From Mesaphorura yosii (taxonomy: Eukaryota; Arthropoda; Collembola; Poduromorpha; Tullbergiidae): DNA of 64,000 nucleotides. The notes under the pieces were generated by a model. It did no database searches and was not told the DNA's origin. It saw only the letters and a program-made list of their open reading frames with translations. A program made the position numbers and the translations under genes. Shown here one piece after another: positions 27,101-39,145 of this stretch. The stretch lies in the NCBI GenBank assembly GCA_009869945.1, contig WIXG01000150.1:62001-126000 (forward strand), in the 5' to 3' direction. The first letter of the stretch is position 1. Every line of letters begins with the position of its first letter.

Positions 27101-30100
27101 TAGTAGAATGAATTTTGTCGTGCTCATGTTGAGCCATCGGTGAAAGTTTCTTTCAACTTTCAAGTTGTAGTCTCACCGGCGTCTGCCTTTGTTGAAACCT
27201 ATTTGAGCTTGAACCGAAAATCGAAGGCTATGGTATTATGTACAATGAATTGGCACATGGCTTCCCATTTCCTAATTTTTGCATTTTAAGCGCTGGTTGG
27301 AACATTGGCTTGAAAAAAATTATACGCTCCGGCTATACATTAGGTTTCTAACTGAGCTCAGGGATCTCATGTTAGACCTGTTTGAATGGGCAACGCATTT
27401 AAATACGTTGCATAATGTTTTGCGTCACTCTGCTTTGACACGAGTGATACAAAAAGTTCATATTGACCTTTTAGGATCCCTGTGGCTAACTATTGAAAAC
27501 ATGCTTTGTAGTTGCTTCTCTCTGAAGCATGATTCTGATTTATCTTCTGACGCAATTCAATGGAAAATGAACAGAATTAGCCTAAAATAGTATGAGTACA
27601 CGTGTCATACGTTGAAATGTTATGGTCAACGGTCCAGGAATCTCGACTTTTAAAATTGAACCAAATGATTTACGAATCAATTATGCAATAGTCCAATATA
27701 TCCGGACGAATCATTTGAGTGTTTCCAAGAATCGCCCGCGTATAGATTACAGAGTCTTTCCAAAGTTGAAGTCAAGGTAAATGCTAAATGTATTTGAATT
27801 TAATATCCACGTGCCCTAAGCGCTGTATTTCTGCCCAGTTGAACCTCAATATTTTAGCAAGGGTCCTCAAAATCAGATAAGAGTCTTTTTATGCCATTTA
27901 AAGCGATCGCAAATGCATATAACGAAAATGGATTAAGCTCCCACCATTTTGTGCGAAGTTGAATTGACGTCATTTCAAGTAAGTGTACGCACTCGTGCTT
28001 CTTTTACGAGTTACGTCGGTCAACTGGATGTCACCTTCTTTCACTCGTTTCTCGTGTGTGCATTAAACATGAAAGTCATTTATAAGAAAATGCGCTTACA
28101 ATTAAAGCCTGCTTGTCAATCTCGTACTGAGTCATCCACTTCGCGATGGACCAAATGAAGAGTATCAGCAAGGGAATGCCTGTTCCAAAGAATTGCACAA
28201 AACAAAAGTCATGAAGTAAGACTGTAAAACTTATGCAGAACTTTGTGACATACCCCAACCAATCAAAGAGTAGGTTCTCAACTTGATGTTGTCTGCAATG
28301 AAGGTTTGCACAACCAAAATGTACAAGTACAGCCCTGAAAGGAAGGTTGAGAGTATTCATAATCATTCGGGTGCTTCTCTAAGGCCAGCCATTAACAAAC
28401 AGTTTAGAAATAGAGCCATAAAAAATGAACGAGACTCGAGTAAAGCATAAATGCTTTGGAGACCTCGGGGATCTCGGGATCCTTCAGGCTTCAACTGAAA
28501 AGAATTCAGTCCAGCTCGAGTAGACTAACGAGAATGTAAATAAATCAAATTTTCAAACAACTGTAAAGATGAAGTGGAAGATGTGCAAAAATAACGAAAC
28601 TGGACCAGTGGGAAAGTTTCCTGAATTAGAAAGACGGGTTAAATGCATTTATCAAGTTTGAAAAGGAAACGTGAAGTTTGAAAAATGGATGAGTAGAAAT
28701 GTTGTTCTTTTGAAAAGATAAATTACACGAACGAAAGTTGAAAAAGTAACTCCTTCGCTAACATCGGCGCACGTACAACCCATACAACCTGGAACGCAGC
28801 CTAAACTTTAGATGGATTCAGCGTTTCAATATTGTACAAGAGCTTGATGCCTCTGCGCCCTATTGAAGAAAACGGAAAAAGGGGAGCGACGGCTAAGAGC
28901 AAAGTAAATTGTCAGATCTTTTATAGTTGATAATTTAATTGAAACAGTGCATCGCGCTCGTGGAAAATTTTTCTTTCTCTCAACTCACCCAGTTCTTAAT
29001 TACATGCGCAAAAATTAGCAATGTAGTCTAATTAATCTCATTTCACCACCACAATGCAGTCTAGTTCACTTACCTTCGACAAACATCCAAAAGAAATTGG
29101 TGACATGAAAATAATGGAGGAGGATGAATGTTATGCATGACACATGACCAGCTCCGCCCATGCTCTCCTGGAAAGCACGGAAAAGCACCATAAAGAAATA
29201 GCATTGGGGAAGACAATAGCATCACTTAAAGAGCAATGGAGTCTCAAGCACATTACCTTGAAGCCTGTGACATTTGTGACAATCCATAAAGCATCGGCGA
29301 AGATATACGTGAGAATGAGTTGCGTGTGAATCTTGTTCCGTAGACAATACAGTTCCCTATAATTTTAGAAAATGCGCATTGTGAGATGTGGAACCAACCT
29401 AAATGCGTGCTAAGTATGCGAATTAATGCATAGTCTCGTTGTTTGATTGCGAAGTTCATGCATACAATTCAACTTTTGCAAGTCTGAATCGAATTCAGCA
29501 GTCGGTGGAGCAAAAGAGTCAGTGTCTTACTTGAAGGATATGAAAATGATGATTGCGAGAAGGAGAAAGAAGAGTGAAAGTGAGTATCCGCACAGGAATA
29601 TTGTTGTAGTTATCTGCAGGTTGCCTACCACAGACTCAGTTCCTTGGGGTGTTGTTTCAGCAATGCAGTGTCCATAATCACTCTTGAGCCAAGTCCCCGT
29701 TGCATCACAAGCTCGTGTTACAGTACCTTCAAAAATTATAAATGATACACAAATGCCCGGAGCTTCAATTTCACATTTGCGAGGATCATAATCTCAGTCG
29801 TGCTGTAAAATAATTCGCACTTATAATTATGAAGTTTGTTTTCCCAGTATAAGAATCATCGTTTTCTTATGCTCGCCTAGCCTAATGTAATAGCAGGAAC
29901 GCGCAGTAAGAAAGCAGCACGGGAGGTACGATGCACGCACGAGTGAGACGTGATGTTTTGATTTCATTCGGATTAGTTTTTCCTAATTTCTCAACTTGTT
30001 TGTTCGGAAAGTTAACGAGGGACTAGCTTCGCGATGGGAAAGTTCAAGTGAAGAAAGTAACTTCCTCTGCCTAGCCGCTAAAAGATCTCACTTCAAGCTT

Positions 30101-31796
30101 CAAGGACAAACTAGTTCATATTATCTAAGCCGAGTAACAATTTTTGAGTCATGGGCATGCACAACTGTTAACAATTCTGCAATTCGAAAGAGAAGCGTCC
30201 TAACCGAATTAAGCAGTCGTATGCTTTATGATTACTCATTCGAGCAAAACTCCAATGAGTCGAAGTTTACAATATGATTATTAAGAGGCATGCAGCGCAG
30301 ATTTTGAATGTCATCGAGTCGCAGGACAATTACGTTCGAATTACCTGACGTATCATAGCGGACTTCGTTCAGCTGGAAAAAACATGGGAGAATCGCAACT
30401 TCCCCCGCCATCGTGTCCGGCCTGAAATTCAAGAATACGATCCAATTATTCATAATGAGTGTTTTCCTCTCCAGTTTCTGGTTCACTCGTGTCTTTTAGG
30501 GTATAATTCATTCTGGGTACGGCGGCACAGTGCAGCGGCATCCACGCTGGTGAGTGTGCTGCGACTGCGTGGCAAGCTTTCTTTTGTATTAAAAACGTTT
30601 TCGGCCCGTACTTGGCGTCCTTTCAGTCGTCGACCAACTACCACAGCATACACACTTGAATTCGAGTAACATCACGCACTTAATCATGTGTAATTCATTC
30701 AATCAAGTCAATAAATCAAAGGAAAGCGAAACTCGTTCAGTGTGTATTGCATCAGTCAATTATGCAGCGATCAGTTAATCAGTCAGTCGTCAGTTAATCA
30801 GTTGGGATCAGTAGTGCAGCAGCCCAGCAGCAGTTGCAGGCAGCATTCATTCAGGCTCCAATCACGCCAATTCATTTCGGTTAAATCTCAATCAATCGGT
30901 TGTTGTCTCATTTGGTTTGCTTTGTGTCGGGAGCATCGCCAGTCAATCATTCAGCTTCGGGTCCGAGCATTCAATTATACAACAGTCCAGTTGAGCAGTC
31001 CTGTCAACGTCAGCATCGATGGCGAGTTCGGTAAAAGTCCTCACAAGGTATGGTGAGAGCTTGACCTGACTGGAGCCTGGGTTGCCAAGGTACGGGTAAC
31101 CGGGGCTCGGTCTACATCCCGAGTCCAGTTACCAGCCCAGCGTCCAGTTCGGTCCATCGCTTTCATCACCTCCACAGACTAGTATTCATTCACTTCCGTC
31201 TCGGCTCCCGAATTATTACCAGCGGCATCGTACCGACAGCGTACATCCTATAAAACTTTTCCAGCCGATTATTATAACGTTGTTGCCTGTTGCAGCTCGT
31301 CTTACCAGCAGAGGATTCCATCCGAACTTTCGTTGCAAAATACGCGAGCCAGCAGTCCACTCTCATTGCTATTGTCTACCAGAAGCGTTAGATTCTCAAC
31401 GTCGCTCCCGTTTATAATTGGCTGAAGTATTAAATCTGTCCCCGTGCCCGAGTCCGTGTTTTCATGATGTGCGGGCGGACGTAGACGATTGTATTTCTCC
31501 AGTAAACAAACGTCAACAGTTTGCTCAGGCTCCAAGTAATTCTCCTGGTCATGGACATTGTAGGGCCACCCTTCGGGATGCGGATAATCTTGGAAACCGT
31601 GCTCAATATGATGTCTGGGAGTCCATTCAACTTCGTTTTGGTAGTCAGGTGAGTTCATTCTGGCTTGACCGAGTCTCACGTGCGTATTTGAGTGGACGTA
31701 ATCGGCATAATCATTGTCGTCGTAGTTGACTAATTTGTCTGGACCTAAAAGTGCATCCTGAGTGCTCTGATCAGATGATTGGGATGGATTTATCAA
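24140..31796 (-). CDS. Dh44R: Class B (secretin-family) GPCR, diuretic hormone 44 / CRF receptor-like, copy 2
   Basis: Paralogue of the plus-strand receptor, in convergent orientation. Coding exons (minus strand): 31796-31306, 30421-30345, 29726-29531, 29356-29257, 29167-29074, 28334-28254, 28179-28100, 26290-26162, 25896-25720, 25199-25015, 24443-24140; the frame runs through to TAA, about 637 codons. The hormone-binding domain has six cysteines and CWPDTM; TM2 has [11 protein letters not shown]3 [11 protein letters not shown]4 begins at IGWG, TM6 contains PLLGITYLL. The long cytoplasmic tail ends with an Asn-Ala-Asn repeat ([12 protein letters not shown]). Position 31796 is not an ATG: the frame stays open to a stop at about 31853 with no Met, so either an upstream exon is missing or translation starts at the internal ATG 31658. 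No signal peptide is visible. The ligand (DH44/CRF-like) is inferred from family resemblance. Confidence 0.88.
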
Positions 31797-34700
31797 TATC
31801 TTCCTTTCGATGTTTTTTCTATGAGATTCTTCTTTAGATTTGGAACGAGTTCACGTTTCCACGAAGTAAACTACGCCAACGCATTGTCTTGGGTTGTGCC
31901 ACGCTTTTTCGCTAAATCACTTCACATATCACATGCACATGTCACACAATAACATGAAGAAAGATACATAAATATTCTCAACGAAAGGGAAACTTCTCCT
32001 TTAAATACGACCACGTATCCACATGACTCCAGTTTCAGTTCAGTCCTAACTGGCTTAAATCCACATGTAACTTCCAATTTACAGATCACATGTGATTTGC
32101 ATTTGTTGCTTCCTCTGCAAACTGCCAAAGCCAAGGTCTGATTTCTGACTCACTTCCACTCCATCTCCATCAACTAAGAGGATCAGCAAAAGAACCAAAA
32201 CAAAACAGCTTTAGATAGCACCATCAAGGCGGTAAATAGTTAACAGAGGCAGAAGCACAATTGAAAGTGATGCTTTGCTGTGCGCAAATATCATATTACT
32301 CAATGGATGAGCTACTGTACCGGAGACTCGACTCATATTGAACCAAAGGATTAATTAACATGTTTAAAACCTTGCCTCTGCTCTTTTGTGTTGTTTGGAT
32401 AATACGCGCCGTGGGTCCGAAAACCACAACCGCAAAAAGGCCAAAAACCTGTTACTAACTAACTTCTCGTTTAGTTAAGCCATTTCTGGTAAACAAAATC
32501 CAATCTGTTGTCATTTTAAATTCACTTTGCAGTGTTTGCGCTGTGATCTATGATGGGCTTATTGACGTCTGCTTTTGATTGACCGTAGTGTACTTTTCTC
32601 GAAACAATATCCAGAAGCAGTGGATGAAAATTATGGCATGATTTTCATGGGCTATGTTGAGATTGATTCGAAAACAACGCGGAACTTCTCCCGACTGAAT
32701 GTAACTTTACCTCCCTCGGAATAATAGCATGATGCTGGATCGAAGTCCGTTTAAGCTTGAATGGTGGGTTGATTGCAAGTGCGAAATTTAACGTTACATC
32801 CAAGGTCGATTAGTATTAAATTAGCCGTATCTGATACAAAATCAACCTGCAGAAGTTGCTACTGACGTTACAGCCCTTGAAAAATGAAGGCACGTAAAAT
32901 GAGGACGCGGTACAAACCTGCCACGGTGTTATGAAAATGGAAATTAAGCTGACAGGGAATACCGACATTTCTCAGAAAGTCAGACCTTGTGCCCGGATTC
33001 CAGTGTGCGTGCTTCGTAGGTTCGCAATGGAACTGAGACTAGACACGTTAGAAAGACTGCGCAACTTTTTACTCAAATAGACTCAATTTTTGTGAATTAT
33101 AGCCTGTCTGAAGTGCCTGAACTCTACGTTAAATGCGCGTAGCCATAAAGGTCACACCAAAGCCTTGGCTGCCAGCCTCTGATGGTTCAAGAAGTTTTTC
33201 GCAACATGGAATTGTGGAAACAATAGATTGCGAGGCATTTGAATCGTAACTAAAAACTCTCCTTCGCCGGACGAATTAGCTTCGGATGGAAGCGTACTTC
33301 TGAGAAAGCATCAAAAGAACACAAACAGACACATCCTCCTTCGTCTGTCGTATTACGACCACTTGTCGCTGTCGGGAAGTTGAGATAATCCTAATCTCGA
33401 CAATTCCGACTTTCCAGGCCTCAAACTGCTTTCCCTTCACAAATCGTACTCCTGGCGCATGAAAAGTTCTGACTTGACTTTCTCTTCCGTGCACTTTGCA
33501 CTGCACATCAAAACTTTTGTTTTGCAGTCTGCCTGCTGCTCGCCCGCCTGCAGTTATTATCCGTAAGCAACAAATTGATATTAGTAGGATTATTTGACGC
33601 AAGCACGAATTTTTCGGGCAGAAGGAAAAACAAATTAACCTGAACAAAGCGAAACGCGGACAGAGAGAGCAGATTTCATCCATCACGAGCTTGCGGAAAT
33701 CCATTAGACAAAAGAAAAGCATCTTGCATGCCATGCTTTTTCGTGCCACGCTCGCGCTCAGGGCAAGCTCCCGTTCATATGCATAATTAATCGCCCCATC
33801 AGCCCAACGTCGCATTTTGAATTTGCTTCACTGACATTTCGCATTTCACCTGGCAGGATTCAAAACTCATTATGCGAGGATGATCGTTCCCGTTCCCACT
33901 ATTTATTCGCATAAAGGTGGGAATGTACTCTAAAATTCTGTGAATAAATCATTTCACGCTGCCACGGTTCATTGTGCAGGTAATTGATATCGTGCTACGC
34001 GTTTCATGCGCCGGGAAGCTAAGAAATGGCAACAAAAATTACCGATGAAATCTTCTCCTCTGCCCTGCTTGCTATGTTCAGGGTTGAATTTGAAACATAT
34101 GGCCACGACCACGAAAATGAGACGAGAGGAGAGCGTGAGATTTGACTGCACGCGAACATCTAAACATGAGAGCCTCTTAACTATAGCACGTACGTTTCTT
34201 GAGTATACTTTAAGAAACAGAATTAAATTTAACATGACACCTCCACACTCCATTGTGTTCTGCGCCAGTGCCACTCCACTTCATTCGATTCCACTCGAAA
34301 GTGCGACACGAATAGTAATATAATGATGAAAATTTAACCATCATGGTCCCTTTGACGGCTGCCGACAATATTGAGAAAAGCGGGGCTGCAAATTTGACAC
34401 TGAAATTGAGAATTTTCAATTATTTTTACGATTAGGGGCACTTCGAGACAGTTGGTTCCGATGCAAATCACACTTGACGTATAGAATTTCTGCAAATTTC
34501 TCCCAAAATGGCAAGTTTTAGTGTCAAACTCGATTTTGACATGTTTGGGGCAAAATGAGACACGCGCATGGGCCATTTTGAAACGTCCTTGGTATTTGAC
34601 AGATTTGTAAACAATTTGCACATGCGGAAATTTTGCATAAAGTTTGCGAAATTTGGTGAGTCGAGTCATTAATTTGCATACAAGAGTCATGTGACAACTT

Positions 34701-37700
34701 GCAATACGGAAACGGGCGACTGCACATATGCCAAGAATAGTACAAAGGCTTATGTACTGCAGGACGGTTTCATGGTAGACATGAAATCCGTAGATGATGA
34801 CATTTCTGTGCTGCAAGAAGGAGAAATCTGTGGAGGGGAGCCCTTCCTGTACTTTCTCCATGTGTGGATTCTCACGTAATAATATTACGGAGCGCATTCC
34901 TCTTCCTTCTGAACCCTTCATCGCGCCCTTTCGAATTCATTGTTCATGCGAAGCACGCGCGCCCCCTCAAATGATCCCTTCGTTAGTTTAAATCACAGCA
35001 TTCACGCGCACGACGATGACTTATTCGGACCCCGTGGCAACCCCGAGGCACTACTGGCACTGGCACGTAGGAACGATTTAATAGCAAGAACTTAAATCAA
35101 GCAGACTTTCACAATTCACACTAACACGCGTGGTGGTGATATGCTCATGAATTCATTTGAAAAATCAAGAGAAAGGCAGGAGAAGTGGGAATTGAGAAAT
35201 AAAGGCCAGTGTTGGCTGCCGAATCAGCCATGAGTCCAAGACCTTAAGTTAAGCCTGGCTTTGCCTAATGTGGAGCAACACTTGCAATACAAAACGGACA
35301 CGACATGACATGAAATTTAAGCACGTAAGGTCGGTTTCACCTCGTCTGCTTTCATTCATTGGTTTCCTTATGTTGGAATATTTGTCTTCGTACCTCGAAT
35401 CTTCGCCTTGACATCATAAGCCTACTCGGATCCTTCGCACCTTCTCAAGCCGGCCGGCTGGCCCGTGCCGTGTCGTATGTAATATGATATCAACATAAAT
35501 CTCAAGAGTCTCTTCAGCACGTCCAAACCTTTCGCTCTAGCCAAGCTTATGCCATTTTGTATCAGAATAGAACTCTTGTGTGGGAATGAAAGAGGAGATG
35601 ACAAAACCAACAGACCTGCAATCCGGTTGCTGAATTCGGAGAAGCTGTGCCCTAAACACTGAAGCTAGTAAGCAATTTGCTCTCGCCACGTACCTAACAA
35701 TACTAACGTCTGCCGTTCTGAAATCCGCCTAAATTGAACAATGTAACGAGTTTGAAATCTCATTTAGCTGACCAAAATTAAGGTGATTTCTTTGCAACAG
35801 GTCTCTCTCGAGTTTAAGCCTAAAATTTAGAATTTCATTGCTCACATAATTATGGAGTCATTTCAGTTCTCACAGAAATACTCGAAGGATCCTGCTTCAT
35901 TTGCTGTGCGCTTCCCGATTTCGTTCTTTGTCCTTTATGGTGTCGCTTCACTAACCGTCGTCAGTCAAGCAGTGAACGCCGACCGCCCGTCGGGATTGCC
36001 AGCGTGAAGCAATCCAATATGGGGACCTAGATTTGCAATAAACCTATTTCAACTCTGTACTGACGAAACCCTAGCCTGAATGTTTATTAAAATAACTTTT
36101 ACAGTCGGAGGTGTGTATATATTGAATGTCGAAGGCACTTTACAGGCAGAAAGTTCATGAAACCAAAAATATGAAGCACAAGAACGAGGAAATGATTCAA
36201 ATGCAATCTGGTTAAGTTTAACTTCCTGTTCTGCCTTCACTTCCGTTCTTTTCCGGCCTTGATCCATAATTTGATTTCTCATGCCGGCACTTTCTGCAAT
36301 GCTGGCAGGTTGTTATTAAATGCAGCAGCAAGGAACAAGTTCTTGGACTCGGAAGCCTAGAGACCACAATTGATGGCTTTCTGAATGCAAAACTTTTCCT
36401 TTGCCTGGCGGCACTTGCCCACTCGTAACTTGAACGGACAATTGAAATGTATGTCTTACTTTGTCATATATCTCAGACCAACGTTCAATTTGGCAGAAAA
36501 AAGAGAAAGTACACGAACTTATTCAAGGTCAGTCCGAACTCTGGATCCCAATAGTTAGTGACAAGTCTGCTGTAGGAAATTCATGTAAAAAAGGTCAGGA
36601 TTAACCAGCTATATATGTATTCCTCTATCACATGCACAGTCGATGTCCTTTTACAAGTAACTTCTTAGTGCAGTGATGCCAATAAATCATTCAATAATCT
36701 GATAATCGAGTAAAACAAGTCTCCCATTCTTTTATGTCCTGGCCATACAATAAAAAAAGTTGTAAAAGTTGAACTGAAATGCCCATGACATACAATAAGG
36801 AGTGCCGGTCAGAAAAGTTTAGTTCCTGAGCGAACGCGACCTGGGATTGTGGTTCGGTGCCAAATCTTGCCATTATCTAAATTGCACTCCTTCCACAAAA
36901 ATGTACAGTAATCTTAAGGCTGTTGCTTCGTACAGATTATCTTTACAGGAGCTTTTCGAGTGGATGAATATAAGAGAAGAGGAGAGAGCGTGCCCAAATT
37001 AGCTGAATTCATTTCAAGCATCAATGTCACAACAGCCAGGCTAAAAACAGAAGCCACTAGCAACGACTCAACCATTGTTCAGTGCAAATTTCAGGAAAAA
37101 TCACTACTGAAATCATACGGAAGGAAAGCGGCAATGCTACAAGAAGGAAAACAAAAAGAATACCCCACTTTTTCATTTCGTTGACAGCATGATTTATGAT
37201 CTTTCATTGCGCGTCTACTTCATCTACTCTACTGCACTAGACTAATAGGATTACGAACTCTAGCATAGAAAACAAATAAACAGAAATTCACACTTACATA
37301 ATTAAGTCAAGCTCTTCGTCTGAGATTTTTCTTTCTCCGCACGTTAACATTATTAGGTTCGATACTTCGATGGTTATTTGCTCCTACTCGGCAGACCAAG
37401 TAAGGAATATGAAATGCTCGCATCTTTACGGGACCTTGGCCTGCAACAATCTGCCAATGACTTTCTGTATGACATACAGCAAACAAAGCAGCAGATCGGA
37501 CTTCTAAAATGAGATTATGAATTTGAAATGTCAAATCCAATTATAAACTAGTCTCAAGCCGACTTGTACGGGCGACATATCTTGAATAGAAGTTCACACG
37601 CGAGAGTCGGCGAGATGTCATTAAAAATTTGCGTCAATCGCAATTGTCATTTGCTAAATAAAAGAAAAACTTACCTTCCTTTCAGTCGAAGTGAAAAGTG

Positions 37701-38573
37701 AATTGCGAACGGAAATCGATTGCCTACAACTTATCAAGCGATGGAAACTTATCTTTACAAAATACAAGATGAACAAAGATTATCCGTAGCCCATGGATAA
37801 TTTTTATATTAAGAATAGACACTAAAACTGATAGAAGAGCAAAAGGCGAGTCTCGAACCGCTCGTTTGTTTGTCAGACTCTGTCTCGATGAAAACTGGAG
37901 AAAGCGAGCTACGAGCAGCAACCTTTGGCGTCAGAGCAGCAACGAAGCACTGAGTGAGTGAGACCGCGAGTGTCCGGAAAAGAGAAAGCGTGTATGTGAA
38001 AGCGTCGCTCGAGACCGACTCTCGGTGTCCTGCTGCCTTGCTATAGAAAATAAGGATGAAATGATACTCGACTACCATTCTGTCACAGACAAGTGGCCCT
38101 CCTCTTTTCTAGAATTGTCTGTCTCGTCGACTTGCTCTAATTCAATATGGTTTGAAGTCCATTTTTCCTTGAAGCTGAGATTTTAACAAACTAATAAGCG
38201 AATGATTGGTCATACCATTAAACATGACAAATTGACAAACGCTCAAATTCACTCGAAGGTAGCGAGTACAATGCATTCCTTTTGAGTGCTGACTCTCGAG
38301 TCTCGTCCATGACCATATGCAAGCAACTTGAGTATAATTCGGCCTCTTTGTAAGGAATCATTTCTTGAAGATCGCCAGTGAGCATTGGGAATGCCGAACG
38401 GATCAGAGCAAAGCAAAACAGCTAGTTCCTCTCAACCTAGTTTGAGGGAAAAAATTCGGAAGAAAGGGGGAACTGGATCCGCAGAGGTGAAAGCTAACGC
38501 GAAACTGAAATTAATTATTCGAAATGACAATGCAAGACGACTCCACTCTCTTGCTATTGGTCGAATTGCCTTG
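31797..38573. other. Gene-poor region upstream of receptor copy 2
   Basis: No recognisable gene. It should hold the promoter and any upstream exon of the minus-strand receptor. Open frames that could be exons but resemble nothing known are 34691-34879 (+), 36946-37184 (+, following an acceptor-like tttacag) and 38391-38576 (+, ending at the LTR). The long minus-strand frames at 33276-33815 and 34334-34921 lack family resemblance and look like chance. Confidence 0.5.
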
Positions 38574-38577
38574 TGAT

Positions 38578-39141
38578 TGTAACGGCCGGCTATTACGTTA
38601 CAATTAGAAAATGCTAAGTCTAGCTTAATGCTCTTATTGAAAGGTCTAAAGTTTTAGGTTAGAGACCAAATGGGGGCTTGAGACACGTCAGTGACAATTT
38701 ACAACGTCGACAGTCTCACCGTGGACCCACAGTGAGACACAATGGACGAGGGAACGACGAGACAGAGACTAGTTGAACGATCAGCGTGATCGGTGACAGA
38801 GTCAGAGTTCGAATGAAAGTTGGATTGATTTATTCGGTTGGCTAGGTCGTATTTATACAGATGAGTGAGTTCTCAGCCCTAATTAGTTTGACAATATTCA
38901 TAGACAAAGGAATGCCACTCAATGGCATTGGCCTTAAATGAAATGTGCTTGTGTGCTGAAATTCTTTAGCCATTCACTTTGTCGCCAAGTGGTAGACGGT
39001 TGAAATGTTCGCCTAGCTGTAAAAGTTTTCAAGTTCAACGTAAAGGTATTTACAATTATTCTAAGATCGGAATATCTAGCCTAATTTAATTAGAAGGTTC
39101 TGGTTTCTTCTTCAAAATGCTTTTCGTAACCTGCGGTTACA
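38578..39141. mobile_element. Solo LTR of a retrotransposon (probably Ty3/gypsy-type)
   Basis: A 564-bp unit begins TGTAACGGCCGG and ends CCTGCGGTTACA, so it has TG...CA ends and a 6-bp terminal inverted repeat TGTAAC/GTTACA. It is flanked by TGAT on both sides (38574-38577 and 39142-39145), a 4-bp target-site duplication. A TATA-like TATTTATA lies at 38850-38857. No internal gag/pol region or second LTR is present, so the element is a solo LTR left by recombination. The 4-bp duplication fits gypsy-like elements; the superfamily is inferred. Confidence 0.75.
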
Positions 39142-39145
39142 TGAT

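Noticed and set aside
28455-28485. Clustered ctcggg/atctcggg short repeats
   Set aside because: Two or three imperfect units, too short to call a repeat array.
30770-30815. CAGTTAATCAGT repeated twice in a receptor intron
   Set aside because: Two copies only and partly simple sequence; no evidence of function.
33276-33815. 179-codon minus-strand open frame
   Set aside because: Low-complexity hydrophobic and Cys-rich translation without any recognisable family; probably chance in a gene-poor stretch.
34334-34921. 195-codon minus-strand open frame
   Set aside because: No Met-led domain, no family resemblance, odd composition, and no splice partners. It overlaps a plus-strand frame of equal merit.
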